Shown here piece after piece: positions 51,043 through 60,544 of a stretch of DNA of 64,000 nt. Within the stretch, counting starts at the first letter, position 1; each line of letters starts with the position of its first letter. A program made the position numbers and the translations under genes. A model generated the notes under the pieces. That model saw nothing but the letters and a program-made list of their open reading frames with translations, made no database searches and was not told where the DNA came from. Source of the stretch: Marinobacter salarius (GTDB taxonomy: Bacteria; Pseudomonadota; Gammaproteobacteria; Pseudomonadales; Oleiphilaceae); contig NZ_CP136693.1 of NCBI RefSeq assembly GCF_032922745.1, positions 1,860,001 through 1,924,000 of the forward strand. Reading direction: 5' to 3'.

Positions 51043-52143
51043 CTATTCGTAGACATCCCGCAAGGACAGTAAGGCAAAGTCTGGTACAACGCCGAGGCCG
51101 GGCCGGTCACTGAGCCACATTCGGCCGTCCGCCGCTTCCGGGGCGCCTGTGGCAAGCTGCACTGTGTTGTAGTTGTGCAAGTCGGTGGTGTTCAGCAAGG
51201 CTCTGGGGGAGGTGCTGGCGGCGAGGTGCGCATAGGCAGCCGTCGCGATGCCACTGCCCCAGGCGTCTTCAATGGTCATGGGGATGCCGGCGTCGGCACA
51301 CACATCCCGAATGATCCGGGAGGGCGTTAGCCCACCGAACTTGCTGACTTTCAAGGCAATCGCGTCCATAGCATCGTCTCTGAGTCCACGCTGAACCTCG
51401 CTCAAGGTGTTGAACGCTTCATCCAGTTTGATCACATGCTTGGCACGCCGCCTGACCGACAGGCACTCGTCGTAACTGCGGCAGGGTTGCTCAAGGTAGA
51501 TATCCACATCCTCAATGGCCTTTGAAAATCGCAGTGCCTGATCGCGCCGCCAGGCGCCATTGATATCGCCCACCCAGAGTTCATCCGGTTGTTTGAGTTT
51601 TCTGAGCCTGCGAATCAGGTCGATGTCTTCGTCCACCTCATGGCCCAGTTTGATCTGGATGTGCCGAAAACCCTCGGCGCGATAACGGCGAAGCGACTCT
51701 TCCATTTCTGCGGGTTCGGCCAGTGGGACAATTCGATGCAGGGGCATGGACGGTGATTGAAGACCGCCAAGCAGCGTATAAACAGGAAGCCCGCACGCCT
51801 TGCCCAGGAGATCCCAGCAGGCAATATCGATGGCCGCCTTGGCGACAGCCTGGCCGGTGAGCGCCTGACTCATTCGTTCCTGAATTACCGACACTTGCCG
51901 TGGGTCCTGGCCGAGTACCTCAGGTGCCAACACTGACAGGCAGGAAGGAAGGCCCTCGGCAAAAGCCGCCATGTAGTTGGGGCCGCAGGGGCACACCTCA
52001 CCATAGCCCTCCAGTCCCGTGTCTGTTGAGAGGGCAACAACCGTTGTTTCGAAGACCTGATGGGAGCGGCCGCCAGCAAAGGCATAGGCTTTCCCGGTGT
52101 ATTCCAGATTCGCCGTGTAGACTGCCATTCGCTCGATTCGCAT
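51043..52143 (-). CDS. Enolase-superfamily enzyme (mandelate racemase/muconate lactonising type), copy 2
   Basis: The 366-residue protein has the same length as copy 1 at 38062-39162 and about nine in ten residues are identical, including every catalytic and metal-binding residue ('QIKLGH', 'GDINGAW', 'YLEQPC', 'IKLDEAF', 'ALKVSKFGG'). It is in the same orientation 12 kb away. No short-chain dehydrogenase lies upstream here. It may be the functional copy, given the damage around copy 1. Confidence 0.88.
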   Translation of the reverse strand: MRIERMAVYTANLEYTGKAYAFAGGRSHQVFETTVVALSTDTGLEGYGEVCPCGPNYMAAFAEGLPSCLSVLAPEVLGQDPRQVSVIQERMSQALTGQAVAKAAIDIACWDLLGKACGLPVYTLLGGLQSPSMPLHRIVPLAEPAEMEESLRRYRAEGFRHIQIKLGHEVDEDIDLIRRLRKLKQPDELWVGDINGAWRRDQALRFSKAIEDVDIYLEQPCRSYDECLSVRRRAKHVIKLDEAFNTLSEVQRGLRDDAMDAIALKVSKFGGLTPSRIIRDVCADAGIPMTIEDAWGSGIATAAYAHLAASTSPRALLNTTDLHNYNTVQLATGAPEAADGRMWLSDRPGLGVVPDFALLSLRDVYE

Positions 52144-52249
52144 AAGCAACTCCGCCCGGAACCGTATACGACAACGTTAGTTCACCGGTGTACGAATAGA
52201 TAGCGGCGCCAGCGGAATGCTGGCGCTTTCGTTAGATTCGGCGACTCAT

Positions 52250-53089
52250 TCAGGAACAGCGACGTAACTTCCGTGCGGCGATCCCAAGCAGGCCAATCAG
52301 AAGCAATGGCAACGATGCCGGCGTGGGCACTTCGGCAGCGCCCCCGAAATTAAAGGTCTTCTGGTAGTTTCCGGCATTGACGGAGACATTGTCGATATAG
52401 CCAGTTTGGTCGGGAGTGAACGAGCCCAAGCCTAGACTGATACCGAACAGATTAGCTTCGCCAAAATCTGTATTCAGCTCCGTAAGCCAATCACCCAGGG
52501 TACGTAGTGGCGGACCACCAGCGCTGTTGGTTGCGCCAAAACCACCGGTGCTCCATAGCAGGCCGCTGTTAAAACTGACGGAGTAGTTAATCCACTCACC
52601 GTTCGGCACTGCAGAGCTTGAGCCTTCGGCTCCAGGCTGGTTCCAGTAGGGCTCGAAGATCAACTGGGTATAACCACCCTCATCTTGGGTTGGAGACGCA
52701 TTTAAAAACTGCATTTTTAACGAAGGGGCGGGTTCAACAGCACCGGTACTGCCCTTGTACATCGAATAACTGAAGGAGGCGTTCGCACCAGAAAGATCAT
52801 TAACAGTGCCAAAACCGCCGTCAGGACGAAGCTGAATTTCAGCGCGTGACGCATTTGTCGGCCCGGTCTGAAGTTTTACCGCCCCCGAGTTCAGGGGCGC
52901 ATTGTTCTCCAGGTTACCGCCTTGTCCAGTCAGGTCTACAATTTCCGCCGTTCCATCAGCCGCCACGAGGGTTCTTTCCCATGGTTGGTTATCGAGGTCT
53001 GATACGGGTGTTGCTAGTGCCACCACAGGAAGTGCGCATATGAAGGTTGTTGCGAGGACGATATCTGTTTTTGTAGTTTGCCTAAACAT
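52250..53089 (-). CDS. PEP-CTERM-sorted exported protein
   Basis: A 279-residue protein with an N-terminal signal peptide (about 1-26) and a C-terminal sorting signal: 'EVPTPASLPLLLIGLLGIAA' (a VPTPAS variant of the PEP motif), a helix, then arginines (KLRRCS). The beta-rich middle is typical of exported surface or matrix proteins. An exosortase (EpsH-like) would cleave the signal; none is in this window. GGAG lies 8 bases before the ATG. Confidence 0.85.
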   Translation of the reverse strand: MFRQTTKTDIVLATTFICALPVVALATPVSDLDNQPWERTLVAADGTAEIVDLTGQGGNLENNAPLNSGAVKLQTGPTNASRAEIQLRPDGGFGTVNDLSGANASFSYSMYKGSTGAVEPAPSLKMQFLNASPTQDEGGYTQLIFEPYWNQPGAEGSSSAVPNGEWINYSVSFNSGLLWSTGGFGATNSAGGPPLRTLGDWLTELNTDFGEANLFGISLGLGSFTPDQTGYIDNVSVNAGNYQKTFNFGGAAEVPTPASLPLLLIGLLGIAARKLRRCS

Positions 53090-53265
53090 ACATGCTGCTC
53101 CTAACCCCGTCAGTTAATACTAAATATGTATATTTTATCGACGCTTAGGTGGGCGGAAGCGCAACGAATCCATGCGGCTTAACGGCAAGGAGCCTGGTTT
53201 ATAGCGCTGCAGTCTTTGCTAGTATGGCTTCCTGTCCCATCCTGAAAACGATTAAGCCCCACAAA

Positions 53266-55044
53266 ATGAACGTTCCCTTCAAGCTCCGGCCTTACCAGCA
53301 GGAAGCGGTCGACGCCACGCTGAATCATTTCCGCAGATCCGATGAGTCTGCGGTCATCGTGCTGCCAACCGGCGCCGGCAAAAGCCTGGTCATTGCCGAG
53401 CTGGCCCGTCTAGCCAAGCGTAAAATTCTGGTGCTGACCCACGTCAAAGAGCTTGTGGAGCAGAATCACGCCAAATACCAGAGTTATGGGTTGGCAGGCG
53501 GCATCTTCTCCGCTGGGCTGAAGCGTAAGGAAAGCCACCATCAGGTGACGTTTGCCAGTGTGCAGTCGGTATCGGCGAATCTGGATCAGTTCCGGGATGA
53601 ATACTCGTTGGTCATCATCGATGAGTGCCATCGGGTCAGTGGTGATGAAACCAGTCAGTATCAACGGATCATCGAGTTGCTACGGCAACAGAATGACGCC
53701 CTCAAAGTGCTCGGGCTGACCGCTACGCCCTACCGTCTGGCCATGGGCTGGATCTATCGCTATCACTACCGGGGCTTTGTTCGCGGCTCTGGAGAGGATC
53801 AGGACAAACCCTTTCAGCACTGCATTTACGAACTGCCGTTGAGCTATATGATCAATCGAGGGTATCTCACCCGGCCCGAGTTGGTGAATGCGGCAGTGGC
53901 GCAATACGATTTCTCCGCGCTGGCTCGGGACCGCTTTGGCGAGTATGCCGAGAAGGACGTCAACCAGCTGCTGAGCAAACACAAGCGTGTGACCCGCGCG
54001 ATCATTGAGCAGGTGATGGAACTGGCCGCTGAGCGCCAGGGAGTGATGATCTTTGCGGCCACGGTGGAGCATGCGAGGGAGATCACCGGTTATCTTCCTG
54101 AATATGAGACCGCTTTGGTAACTGGCGCGACCGATCAGAAAGATCGGGACATGCTGATTCAACGATTCAAACAGCGGCAGTTGAAGTACTTGGTGAACGT
54201 ATCCGTGCTCACCACGGGCTTTGATGCACCCCATGTGGACGTTATCGCGATTCTTCGTCCTACCCAGTCGGTCAGCCTGTATCAGCAGATCGTGGGCCGC
54301 GGCCTTCGCCTGGATGAGGGCAAGCCGGATTGCCTGGTGATTGATTACGCGGGCAACCACGTGAATCTGCATCACCCGGAGGTGGGCGAGCCGCAACCGA
54401 ACCCGGACAGTGAGCCGGTGCAGGTATTTTGCCCGGGCTGTGGCTTTGCCAATATCTTCTGGGGCAAAACAGACAGTGAAGGCCGTGTGATCGAGCACTA
54501 CGGGCGCCGTTGTCAGGGGCTTCTGGAGACTGCGGACGGGGAGGAACCTGCCGCGCAGAACGGGCGCCCTCAACAGTGCGATTACCGCTTTCGCTTCAAG
54601 GAGTGCCCCCACTGCGGTGGCGAGAATGATATTGCAGCCCGCAACTGTCACCAATGCCAGAAAGCCATCATCGACCCGGATGATCAACTGAGAGACGCGC
54701 TGAAACTCAAGGATGCCATGGTGATCCGTTGCGCCGGGGTCACGTTGAGCGTTAACGAGAGTAAACTGAGGATGACCTACCACGGCGAGGATGGGGAAGA
54801 GCTCAGCGAGTCGTTTGATTTCAGCAAGCCAGCGCAGTGCACCGTCTTTAACAAACTGTTCGGGCGGCGTTTCGCGAATGGCCGAGCGCCGAAAACATTC
54901 AACAAGGCGAATGAGGTGCTTGAGAGTCAGGCCTTGTTGCCAGCGCCGGATTTTGTCATCGCCCGCAAGCAGAAGCACTATTGGCAAGTGCAGGAACGCG
55001 TTTTCGATTATCAGGGTAGTTATCGGAAGGCGAATGAGACCTGA
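53266..55044 (+). CDS. radD: RadD-like DNA repair helicase
   Basis: The 592-residue superfamily 2 helicase has Walker A 'LPTGAGKS', DECH box ('VIIDECHR'), 'LGLTATPYR' (motif III) and 'QIVGRGLR' (motif VI), then two cysteine clusters ('FCPGCGF' and 'ECPHCGG...NCHQCQ') in the C-terminal third. Its sequence follows E. coli RadD (YejH) closely from 'LRPYQQEAVDATLNHFRR' onward. It takes part in double-strand break repair. I chose the ATG at 53266 by homology. Confidence 0.92.
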   Translation: MNVPFKLRPYQQEAVDATLNHFRRSDESAVIVLPTGAGKSLVIAELARLAKRKILVLTHVKELVEQNHAKYQSYGLAGGIFSAGLKRKESHHQVTFASVQSVSANLDQFRDEYSLVIIDECHRVSGDETSQYQRIIELLRQQNDALKVLGLTATPYRLAMGWIYRYHYRGFVRGSGEDQDKPFQHCIYELPLSYMINRGYLTRPELVNAAVAQYDFSALARDRFGEYAEKDVNQLLSKHKRVTRAIIEQVMELAAERQGVMIFAATVEHAREITGYLPEYETALVTGATDQKDRDMLIQRFKQRQLKYLVNVSVLTTGFDAPHVDVIAILRPTQSVSLYQQIVGRGLRLDEGKPDCLVIDYAGNHVNLHHPEVGEPQPNPDSEPVQVFCPGCGFANIFWGKTDSEGRVIEHYGRRCQGLLETADGEEPAAQNGRPQQCDYRFRFKECPHCGGENDIAARNCHQCQKAIIDPDDQLRDALKLKDAMVIRCAGVTLSVNESKLRMTYHGEDGEELSESFDFSKPAQCTVFNKLFGRRFANGRAPKTFNKANEVLESQALLPAPDFVIARKQKHYWQVQERVFDYQGSYRKANET

Positions 55045-55219
55045 GGACAGGTTCTTCTTTCCCTGTTCGTGATCCATGATCTCTACATGAATCTGCTGAA
55101 CTCCCGCGCCGGTTACAGCGAGCGTTAGATGCCCCGAGCAGGATCTGACGAGTCCCTTCATGCCAGATCTTGACCATTGCGCCTATGACGCGGAAGCCCC
55201 TTTTCCCTTATATGAGTTG

Positions 55220-55651
55220 TCAAAGCTGATTGCCGGTGCGGACTTCGAGCAACTCAAATGTCAGTTTTCCTGTGGCGCTGTATTTCCGAAAGGCGCCGTT
55301 CTGCTTCATGATGGTCATGCATCTCAGGCGTCCTTTATCTTGAGCCATAGATAAGCAAACCGAATCCTGGTCGGTGACGCCGTAATAGCCCGTACCGGAC
55401 CAGTTGCCGCCGACCAGCTCGCCCGAGATCACGTTATCCGTGCCGTAAAAGAAGTTGAAAATCTTTTCGCCGGCTTTGGCCCTCACTGTGTTGCCCACCA
55501 CCAGCGCTTCGATTTCCTCCGAACTCAGTTGAACTGCTCCACTCTCGATGGCTGTCCGTTGCTCTGAGTCTGCCAGTGCGTGACCGGTCAATAGAAGATC
55601 AGTCAGCATCGCGGCGCACAGCAGGGCTGCCTTCGTCTTTAGGTTTGTCAT
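55220..55651 (-). CDS. Exported hypothetical protein
   Basis: The 143-residue protein has a signal peptide (residues 1-27, 'GHALAD') and a mature domain with 'LSSEEIEALVVGNTVRAKAG' and 'NWSGTGYYGVTDQDSVCLSM'. AAGGAAACC is upstream of the ATG. Its periplasmic role is unknown. Confidence 0.75.
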   Translation of the reverse strand: MTNLKTKAALLCAAMLTDLLLTGHALADSEQRTAIESGAVQLSSEEIEALVVGNTVRAKAGEKIFNFFYGTDNVISGELVGGNWSGTGYYGVTDQDSVCLSMAQDKGRLRCMTIMKQNGAFRKYSATGKLTFELLEVRTGNQL

Positions 55652-55935
55652 GGTTGGTTTCCTTCTTTAATTGTTTGGGGAGCGCCATCCCGCTCTGTCT
55701 GGTAATTGCCACGTCGTTTGGATGGAACGGGCTACAGCCTGCATTATTCCTGGGAGAAGAAGGTGGCGCTTGAGGAATATCTGAGGAATATCTGAATAAG
55801 TCTGCGGATTATTTGCGTTTCCAATAGCTTGAGAGAGGTCGAGGTTTTACTAGGGGCAAAGTTGCCATGGGTGTAAATTTGAGTATGGATCTCTCAACAG
55901 GACGGTCGTAGTGTCATTAAACAGGGGATAGGCGC

Positions 55936-57666
55936 ATGGCAGGGCAGGAGAGGCAGGATTCGCCTGATACAGTCTACAGGTTTGGCGATTATCTACTGGA
56001 TCGCAATCGTGATGGCCTCTCGCGCAAGGGCGAGAAGTTGCACGTTGAACCTCAGGTCTTGTTGTTGCTTTGCTACCTTGTGGAGCATCGTCACCGGGTT
56101 GTCTCCAAGGGCGAGCTGATCGAAACGATCTGGCAGGGCCGGGTCATTTCCGACGCGGCACTCAACACGTGTATTCGTTCTGTACGGCGTGCCCTGGGTG
56201 ATACCAGCGGCAGTCAGTATTACATCAAAACCTATCCTAAACGTGGATTCCGTTTTGTTGGCCCGGTTAACGAGAGTGGCCAGCGTGAGGCGGCCAAAAA
56301 TGGGCCAGCCAGTGGGCGTGCAGGCACATCTCGAGCAGACGGAATACAGAATCGTCGGGCAATCGGTGCTGCCGTTTTATTGCTGCTGTTTTTGACTGGC
56401 GGATTCGCTTGGTGGGCCTGGACTGAACCTAATGATGACGCCACACTGGCACTGTCAGGAAAACCATCCATCGCCGTGCTTAAATTTGTCAATCTGAGCG
56501 ACGATCCTGACCAGGTTTATTTTGTTGATGGTCTGGTTGAGGATCTGATCACAAGCATCTCCCTAAATCGGGAACTCTTTGTGATCTCACCGAACTCCAC
56601 CTTTCGCTATGCTGCGGGAGACGTGGATGTGGATAAGATCGGGCGTGAGCTGGAGGTGGCCTATATTGTGCGGGGCAGTGTTCGACGGACGGACAATCGC
56701 GTGCGGATCAATGCCGAACTTATTGATGCTCGAACCGGTGCAACTGTCTGGTCGGAACGGTTTGATCGAGAGCTGGTCAATATCTTTGCCCTCCAAGATG
56801 AAATTAGTCGCGCCGTTGCCGGGCGTCTGGCCCCCGAAATTGTCACGGCGAAGGCCGAAGAAAGCAGGCGTATACCCACCAGTAGCCTGCGCGCCTGGGA
56901 CCTCTATCTTCAAGCAAAGGCTTTGCAGGCAATTGTTATTGAAGAAAACCAAGAAGAGGCTATTCGTCTGGCTGGCCTTGCGATCCGGCGGGACCCAGAA
57001 TTCGCGGCACCCCGAGCATTGATTGCAAAGGCTAGGGGCATTCAGTTTTTCCATGGGTGGACTACGAACCCTGAGCTGACGTTGGCGAAAGCGATCGAAA
57101 ACGGTCGTGCGGCCATTCGCCTGGATGGTAAGGCCCCGGCTGGCTTTGCGGCGTTGGGTTACGTTTTCAGGCTCACTGGCGATGAAACCCGCGCGCTCGG
57201 CCACTTGGGAAGGGCAAAGCAGCTTAATCCCAACGATGCCGGCATACGGCTTGAACTGGCCCATACTCTAGACTGGTTTCGTTATCATAAGCGGGCACTT
57301 ACCGAGATCGAGGAGGCCATCCGCCTAAGCCCCCTTGATCCACGGCTGGAAATGATGTTCTTCTATCACGCTCACATCCTATTTCATCTCGGCGATTATG
57401 CAGGCTCTCTGGCTGCGGCTGACAGGATGGCCGGGACACTTACCAACGATACCTGGCGTAAGTTCTATCATTTGATTCGCGCCGCGAATTTTGCGTTTAT
57501 GGGGCGCAAAAATGAGGCGATGGTGGAGGTGCAAAGTGCACGGATAATTGCTCCCCAGCTGTCGATCGCTTCAATGAGAAAAAGGTTTGAAGGTGGGCAC
57601 AATCACCCGGAAAATCGCAGGGTTTGGCTGGAAGCACTGCGCAAAGCGGGGATGCCGGTGAACTAA
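55936..57666 (+). CDS. CadC-like membrane transcriptional regulator
   Basis: The 576-residue protein has an OmpR-type winged helix at the N-terminus (residues 14-110, 'AALNTCIRSVRRALGD'), one membrane helix (about 137-157, 'AAVLLLLFLTGGFAWWAW'), then a TolB-like domain ('DDPDQVYFVDGLVEDLITSI', 'YIVRGSVRRTDNRVRI') and TPR repeats in the periplasmic part. This layout is known from membrane-bound regulators that sense extracytoplasmic signals. No adjacent operon is obviously its target. Confidence 0.88.
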   Translation: MAGQERQDSPDTVYRFGDYLLDRNRDGLSRKGEKLHVEPQVLLLLCYLVEHRHRVVSKGELIETIWQGRVISDAALNTCIRSVRRALGDTSGSQYYIKTYPKRGFRFVGPVNESGQREAAKNGPASGRAGTSRADGIQNRRAIGAAVLLLLFLTGGFAWWAWTEPNDDATLALSGKPSIAVLKFVNLSDDPDQVYFVDGLVEDLITSISLNRELFVISPNSTFRYAAGDVDVDKIGRELEVAYIVRGSVRRTDNRVRINAELIDARTGATVWSERFDRELVNIFALQDEISRAVAGRLAPEIVTAKAEESRRIPTSSLRAWDLYLQAKALQAIVIEENQEEAIRLAGLAIRRDPEFAAPRALIAKARGIQFFHGWTTNPELTLAKAIENGRAAIRLDGKAPAGFAALGYVFRLTGDETRALGHLGRAKQLNPNDAGIRLELAHTLDWFRYHKRALTEIEEAIRLSPLDPRLEMMFFYHAHILFHLGDYAGSLAAADRMAGTLTNDTWRKFYHLIRAANFAFMGRKNEAMVEVQSARIIAPQLSIASMRKRFEGGHNHPENRRVWLEALRKAGMPVN

Positions 57667-57691
57667 GCCTGCAGTCAGCGCCGCTGCCGGC

Positions 57692-57697
57692 TATAAT
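57692..57697 (+). promoter_or_regulatory. -10 box of the slyD promoter
   Basis: A perfect TATAAT lies 30 bases before the slyD ATG. No good -35 is visible at 17 bases. Confidence 0.4.
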
Positions 57698-57727
57698 GGC
57701 CTACCATTTGTCTTTGCAGAGAACCCT

Positions 57728-58207
57728 ATGCCAATCGAAAAGAATCAGGTCGTCCTGTTTCACTACAGTGTCCGTGATGAAGAGGGCAACGAAGTTGAAA
57801 ATTCCCGTGGCGGTCAGCCGAACGCGTATCTGCATGGCCATGGCGGCGTTATCCAGGGTCTGGAAGAAGCTCTGGAAGGTCGCGAGGCCGGCGATACGTT
57901 CAGCGTTACCGTCACTCCGGAAAAAGCCTACGGCCCGCGCAAGGCCGATGCCGTGCAGCGCGTGCCGGTCAAGCATTTGATGGGTGCCAAACGCTGGAAG
58001 CGGGGCATGATCGCCCAAGTGCAAACCGAGCAGGGCCCGCGCCATGTGGTCGTTGCCAAGGTCGGCCTCAAGTTTGCCGATGTCGACACCAACCATCCGA
58101 TGGCCGGTAAAACCCTGACTTTCGATATCGAAGTGATCGAAGTACGCGCCGCCGATGCGGAAGAGATAGCGCACGGCCATGCGCATGGGCCGGGTGGGCA
58201 TCACTGA
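57728..58207 (+). CDS. slyD: FKBP-type peptidyl-prolyl isomerase SlyD
   Basis: The 159-residue protein has an FKBP domain interrupted by an insert-in-flap domain in SlyD order ('HGHGGVIQGLEEALEG', 'EKAYGPRKAD', 'NHPMAGKTLTFDIEV') and a short histidine-rich tail ('HGHAHGPGGHH') that can bind nickel. SlyD proteins fold nascent chains and assist nickel enzymes; here it could also support urease or hydrogenase maturation. Confidence 0.93.
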   Translation: MPIEKNQVVLFHYSVRDEEGNEVENSRGGQPNAYLHGHGGVIQGLEEALEGREAGDTFSVTVTPEKAYGPRKADAVQRVPVKHLMGAKRWKRGMIAQVQTEQGPRHVVVAKVGLKFADVDTNHPMAGKTLTFDIEVIEVRAADAEEIAHGHAHGPGGHH

Positions 58208-58331
58208 AGGATTGGAGGCCTTGTTCCGACTTCGGTTCGAGGGGGGGCGATTAGGCACCGGGGCCGGCTCGACTTGATCTCGGCACGACAGCTGTGGCTG
58301 CGTGTCTTAAAAGTTCAGCACGTCGCTTTTA

Positions 58332-60323
58332 CTACCGCCCCGAAGCCCAACAGCCACGGGCCAGGTCCATGGCCCGGTTGACTTCATCGGCAGGGATGTC
58401 GCCCGGCTCGCCTTTTTCTATCGGGTCATAGTGGAACACGTACAGTCGGGAGACGAACTCGGCTACCGGTAAGGAGGCTTCGCCGAAGAGTTCACCGTGG
58501 CCATGGGTGGAGGTGATGACGCCCTGGCCCCAGTTCTGCCCGCTATCGTTGTTGGGGTTGAAAAAGTAGACGCGCATGGTCTTGTCTGGATCCATGGCGA
58601 GCCGTTGGATGGTGATGGCGTGCCAGCCGAGAAAGCGCGTGGCGCTGTCGGTCACCGCGATACCGGCCGGCTGTGGATTGATCACGGGAATGTTGCCGTT
58701 ATAGAACGGGTGATAGGCGGCGTAGAAATCCCGGATAAATCCTTCGAAGTCTTTCAGGCCGCCGGTAAAAACGTCTACGGCAATGCGAAATCCGTGGCCG
58801 ACGTGGTCGCCGTGAAATTCGGCGTTGACCCATTTATGGGGATCCTCTCCGCGGCCAATACTGCGCCGCCCCATTTCAAAATAGATGCGGTCCAGATGCG
58901 GCACGGTCAGCAGGGATACGGCATCGACATCCACGGGCGGTTCGGTGGCCAGTCCGGTGCCAAGCTCTTTCGAAGAAATGCTGTTGCCTTCGAAGCGCAT
59001 AACGATTTCATCGTCCCGCGCTGCCCAGGCAAGGATGCGCAGCAGTTCTGCCGGCATGTTGTACGCCCACATGGACAGGGCGCGGGTGGACTGGCAGGTC
59101 GGGTAGTTGCCCTGGCCCACGCCCAGTGGCCGCCCCAGCACGTTGAGTACGTCGGCAAGCAAAAAACATTCGGGGGAACGGCTGCTGCCGAAGACCGTCG
59201 CGATCTTCTCGGCTGCGGCGTCGCAGAGCGTCATGCGTATCTGGCGCCACAGGGATGGCGCTACCGGTGGCGAGTAGAGAATGCCCCGCTCCAGCATCAT
59301 GGCCAGGCCGTAAGTGCATTGACTGGTTTCCGGAAACACGGCGTCGTCGATCAGGCGGTGAATCAGTGCAGGGTAGCAGTGGAATGCATCGGCACCGGTG
59401 TAGCTCAACCCGAGGGCTGTGGGGATCAGGGCGTTCCAGCGCCCGCGCAGGTAGCGTATGAACACCGGCATGTAGGCCGACACCAGGCCGGTGTTGTGCA
59501 TGGCCTGGGCAAAGGCGATGGCTTCCTGCATCAGGGCGGCATCGTCCATGTCCGCCAGTCGTTCGGAATAGACTTCAAAACCGGGGTCTTCACGGCAACC
59601 TTCAGTGGGGCTGAATACGGCGTTGATCAGTTGCAGGGCGTCGTCGCCGACTTCTCCGCCCAGGGCGTCGGGTTTTTCCAGGCAGACGGCAATCTGGGTC
59701 ACCATGTGCTTGACGCCCTCAACCTGCACCGGGCGCTGCTCCAGAATACGCCAGACTTCGGCCACCAGGTGCTCAAGCAGGTTTTCATATCCCAGATGCT
59801 GGAGCAGGTAGTGATACAGGTTCTGCACGGCATGGCCGAGCTGATCGGGCCGCAGCCGGTCGCTCTCCTGCAGGTCATCACTGACCACCAGGTCCAGGTT
59901 CATCGCCATCACCTGGGCGAGGAAATTATGGGCATGTTCCGCCGAGATAGAAGCGTGGACGTAGTCGCCTTTGGTGACCGCCAACAGGCGAACCTGACTC
60001 AGGCATTCGACCAGTGTTGCGGTGGGCTCCCCGTGGCGGACCGTACGCGCAGCCAGGGAAGGCACCAGTGTCTGGGGGTAGTCCCAATCGCTGCCACCAA
60101 AGAACCCGGCGGATTCAATGGCCGGAACGCGTTCGTAGATTGCGTCCAGCCCTTCGGGGCTGAGCATCAGGGGCCTTGCCGCATCAATTACTTCGAATAC
60201 GGGCGAAACGCCCTCGATCGCGTTGATTGCAGCAAGGCGGCTAACGGCATCGTCAAATGCATTTACAAGTTCCGTTGGCGCGCGGCTGTTCTGGTTTTCG
60301 GTTTCTTTTTTTTGTCTGGCCAT
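58332..60323 (-). CDS. Unrecognised 663-residue protein
   Basis: The family is not recognised. The N-terminus (about 1-25) is charged; the rest is globular with no signal peptide or membrane helix. A conserved-looking block 'GNYPTCQSTRALSMWAYNMP' holds a cysteine at the start of a helix, and later 'EFHGDHVGHGFRIAVDVF' and 'NPNNDSGQNWGQGV' contain histidine and asparagine, a layout that could fit a papain-like cysteine peptidase or transglutaminase. That is only a suggestion. AAGGA precedes the ATG at 60323. The complementary strand is also open but reads as antisense. Confidence 0.7.
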   Translation of the reverse strand: MARQKKETENQNSRAPTELVNAFDDAVSRLAAINAIEGVSPVFEVIDAARPLMLSPEGLDAIYERVPAIESAGFFGGSDWDYPQTLVPSLAARTVRHGEPTATLVECLSQVRLLAVTKGDYVHASISAEHAHNFLAQVMAMNLDLVVSDDLQESDRLRPDQLGHAVQNLYHYLLQHLGYENLLEHLVAEVWRILEQRPVQVEGVKHMVTQIAVCLEKPDALGGEVGDDALQLINAVFSPTEGCREDPGFEVYSERLADMDDAALMQEAIAFAQAMHNTGLVSAYMPVFIRYLRGRWNALIPTALGLSYTGADAFHCYPALIHRLIDDAVFPETSQCTYGLAMMLERGILYSPPVAPSLWRQIRMTLCDAAAEKIATVFGSSRSPECFLLADVLNVLGRPLGVGQGNYPTCQSTRALSMWAYNMPAELLRILAWAARDDEIVMRFEGNSISSKELGTGLATEPPVDVDAVSLLTVPHLDRIYFEMGRRSIGRGEDPHKWVNAEFHGDHVGHGFRIAVDVFTGGLKDFEGFIRDFYAAYHPFYNGNIPVINPQPAGIAVTDSATRFLGWHAITIQRLAMDPDKTMRVYFFNPNNDSGQNWGQGVITSTHGHGELFGEASLPVAEFVSRLYVFHYDPIEKGEPGDIPADEVNRAMDLARGCWASGR

Positions 60324-60544
60324 ACAACCATCCTTGAGCCAACCTCGGACTGTGTCAACCTGGACTGTCGAAAACATCCGCGCCCACCGGTTGGCTGAAG
60401 CCAGGAACCTGTTGGTCCACCATTTCGGATAGGATCAATGGCTGATGATTGGTAAACAGGCTGACGTTAACCTACATATCATTATGAGCAAGAGATCCGA
60501 TAAAGTGACGCCCACCCCCCCAACAAAAGAAGAGCAGACACCTG

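Noticed and set aside
53680..55161. 493-codon frame opposite radD
   Set aside because: Antisense of a confidently identified helicase gene.
58497..60398. 633-codon plus-strand frame opposite the 663-residue gene
   Set aside because: It reads as antisense (rich in H, Q, G and V) and has no ribosome site, while the minus-strand gene has AAGGA and globular composition.
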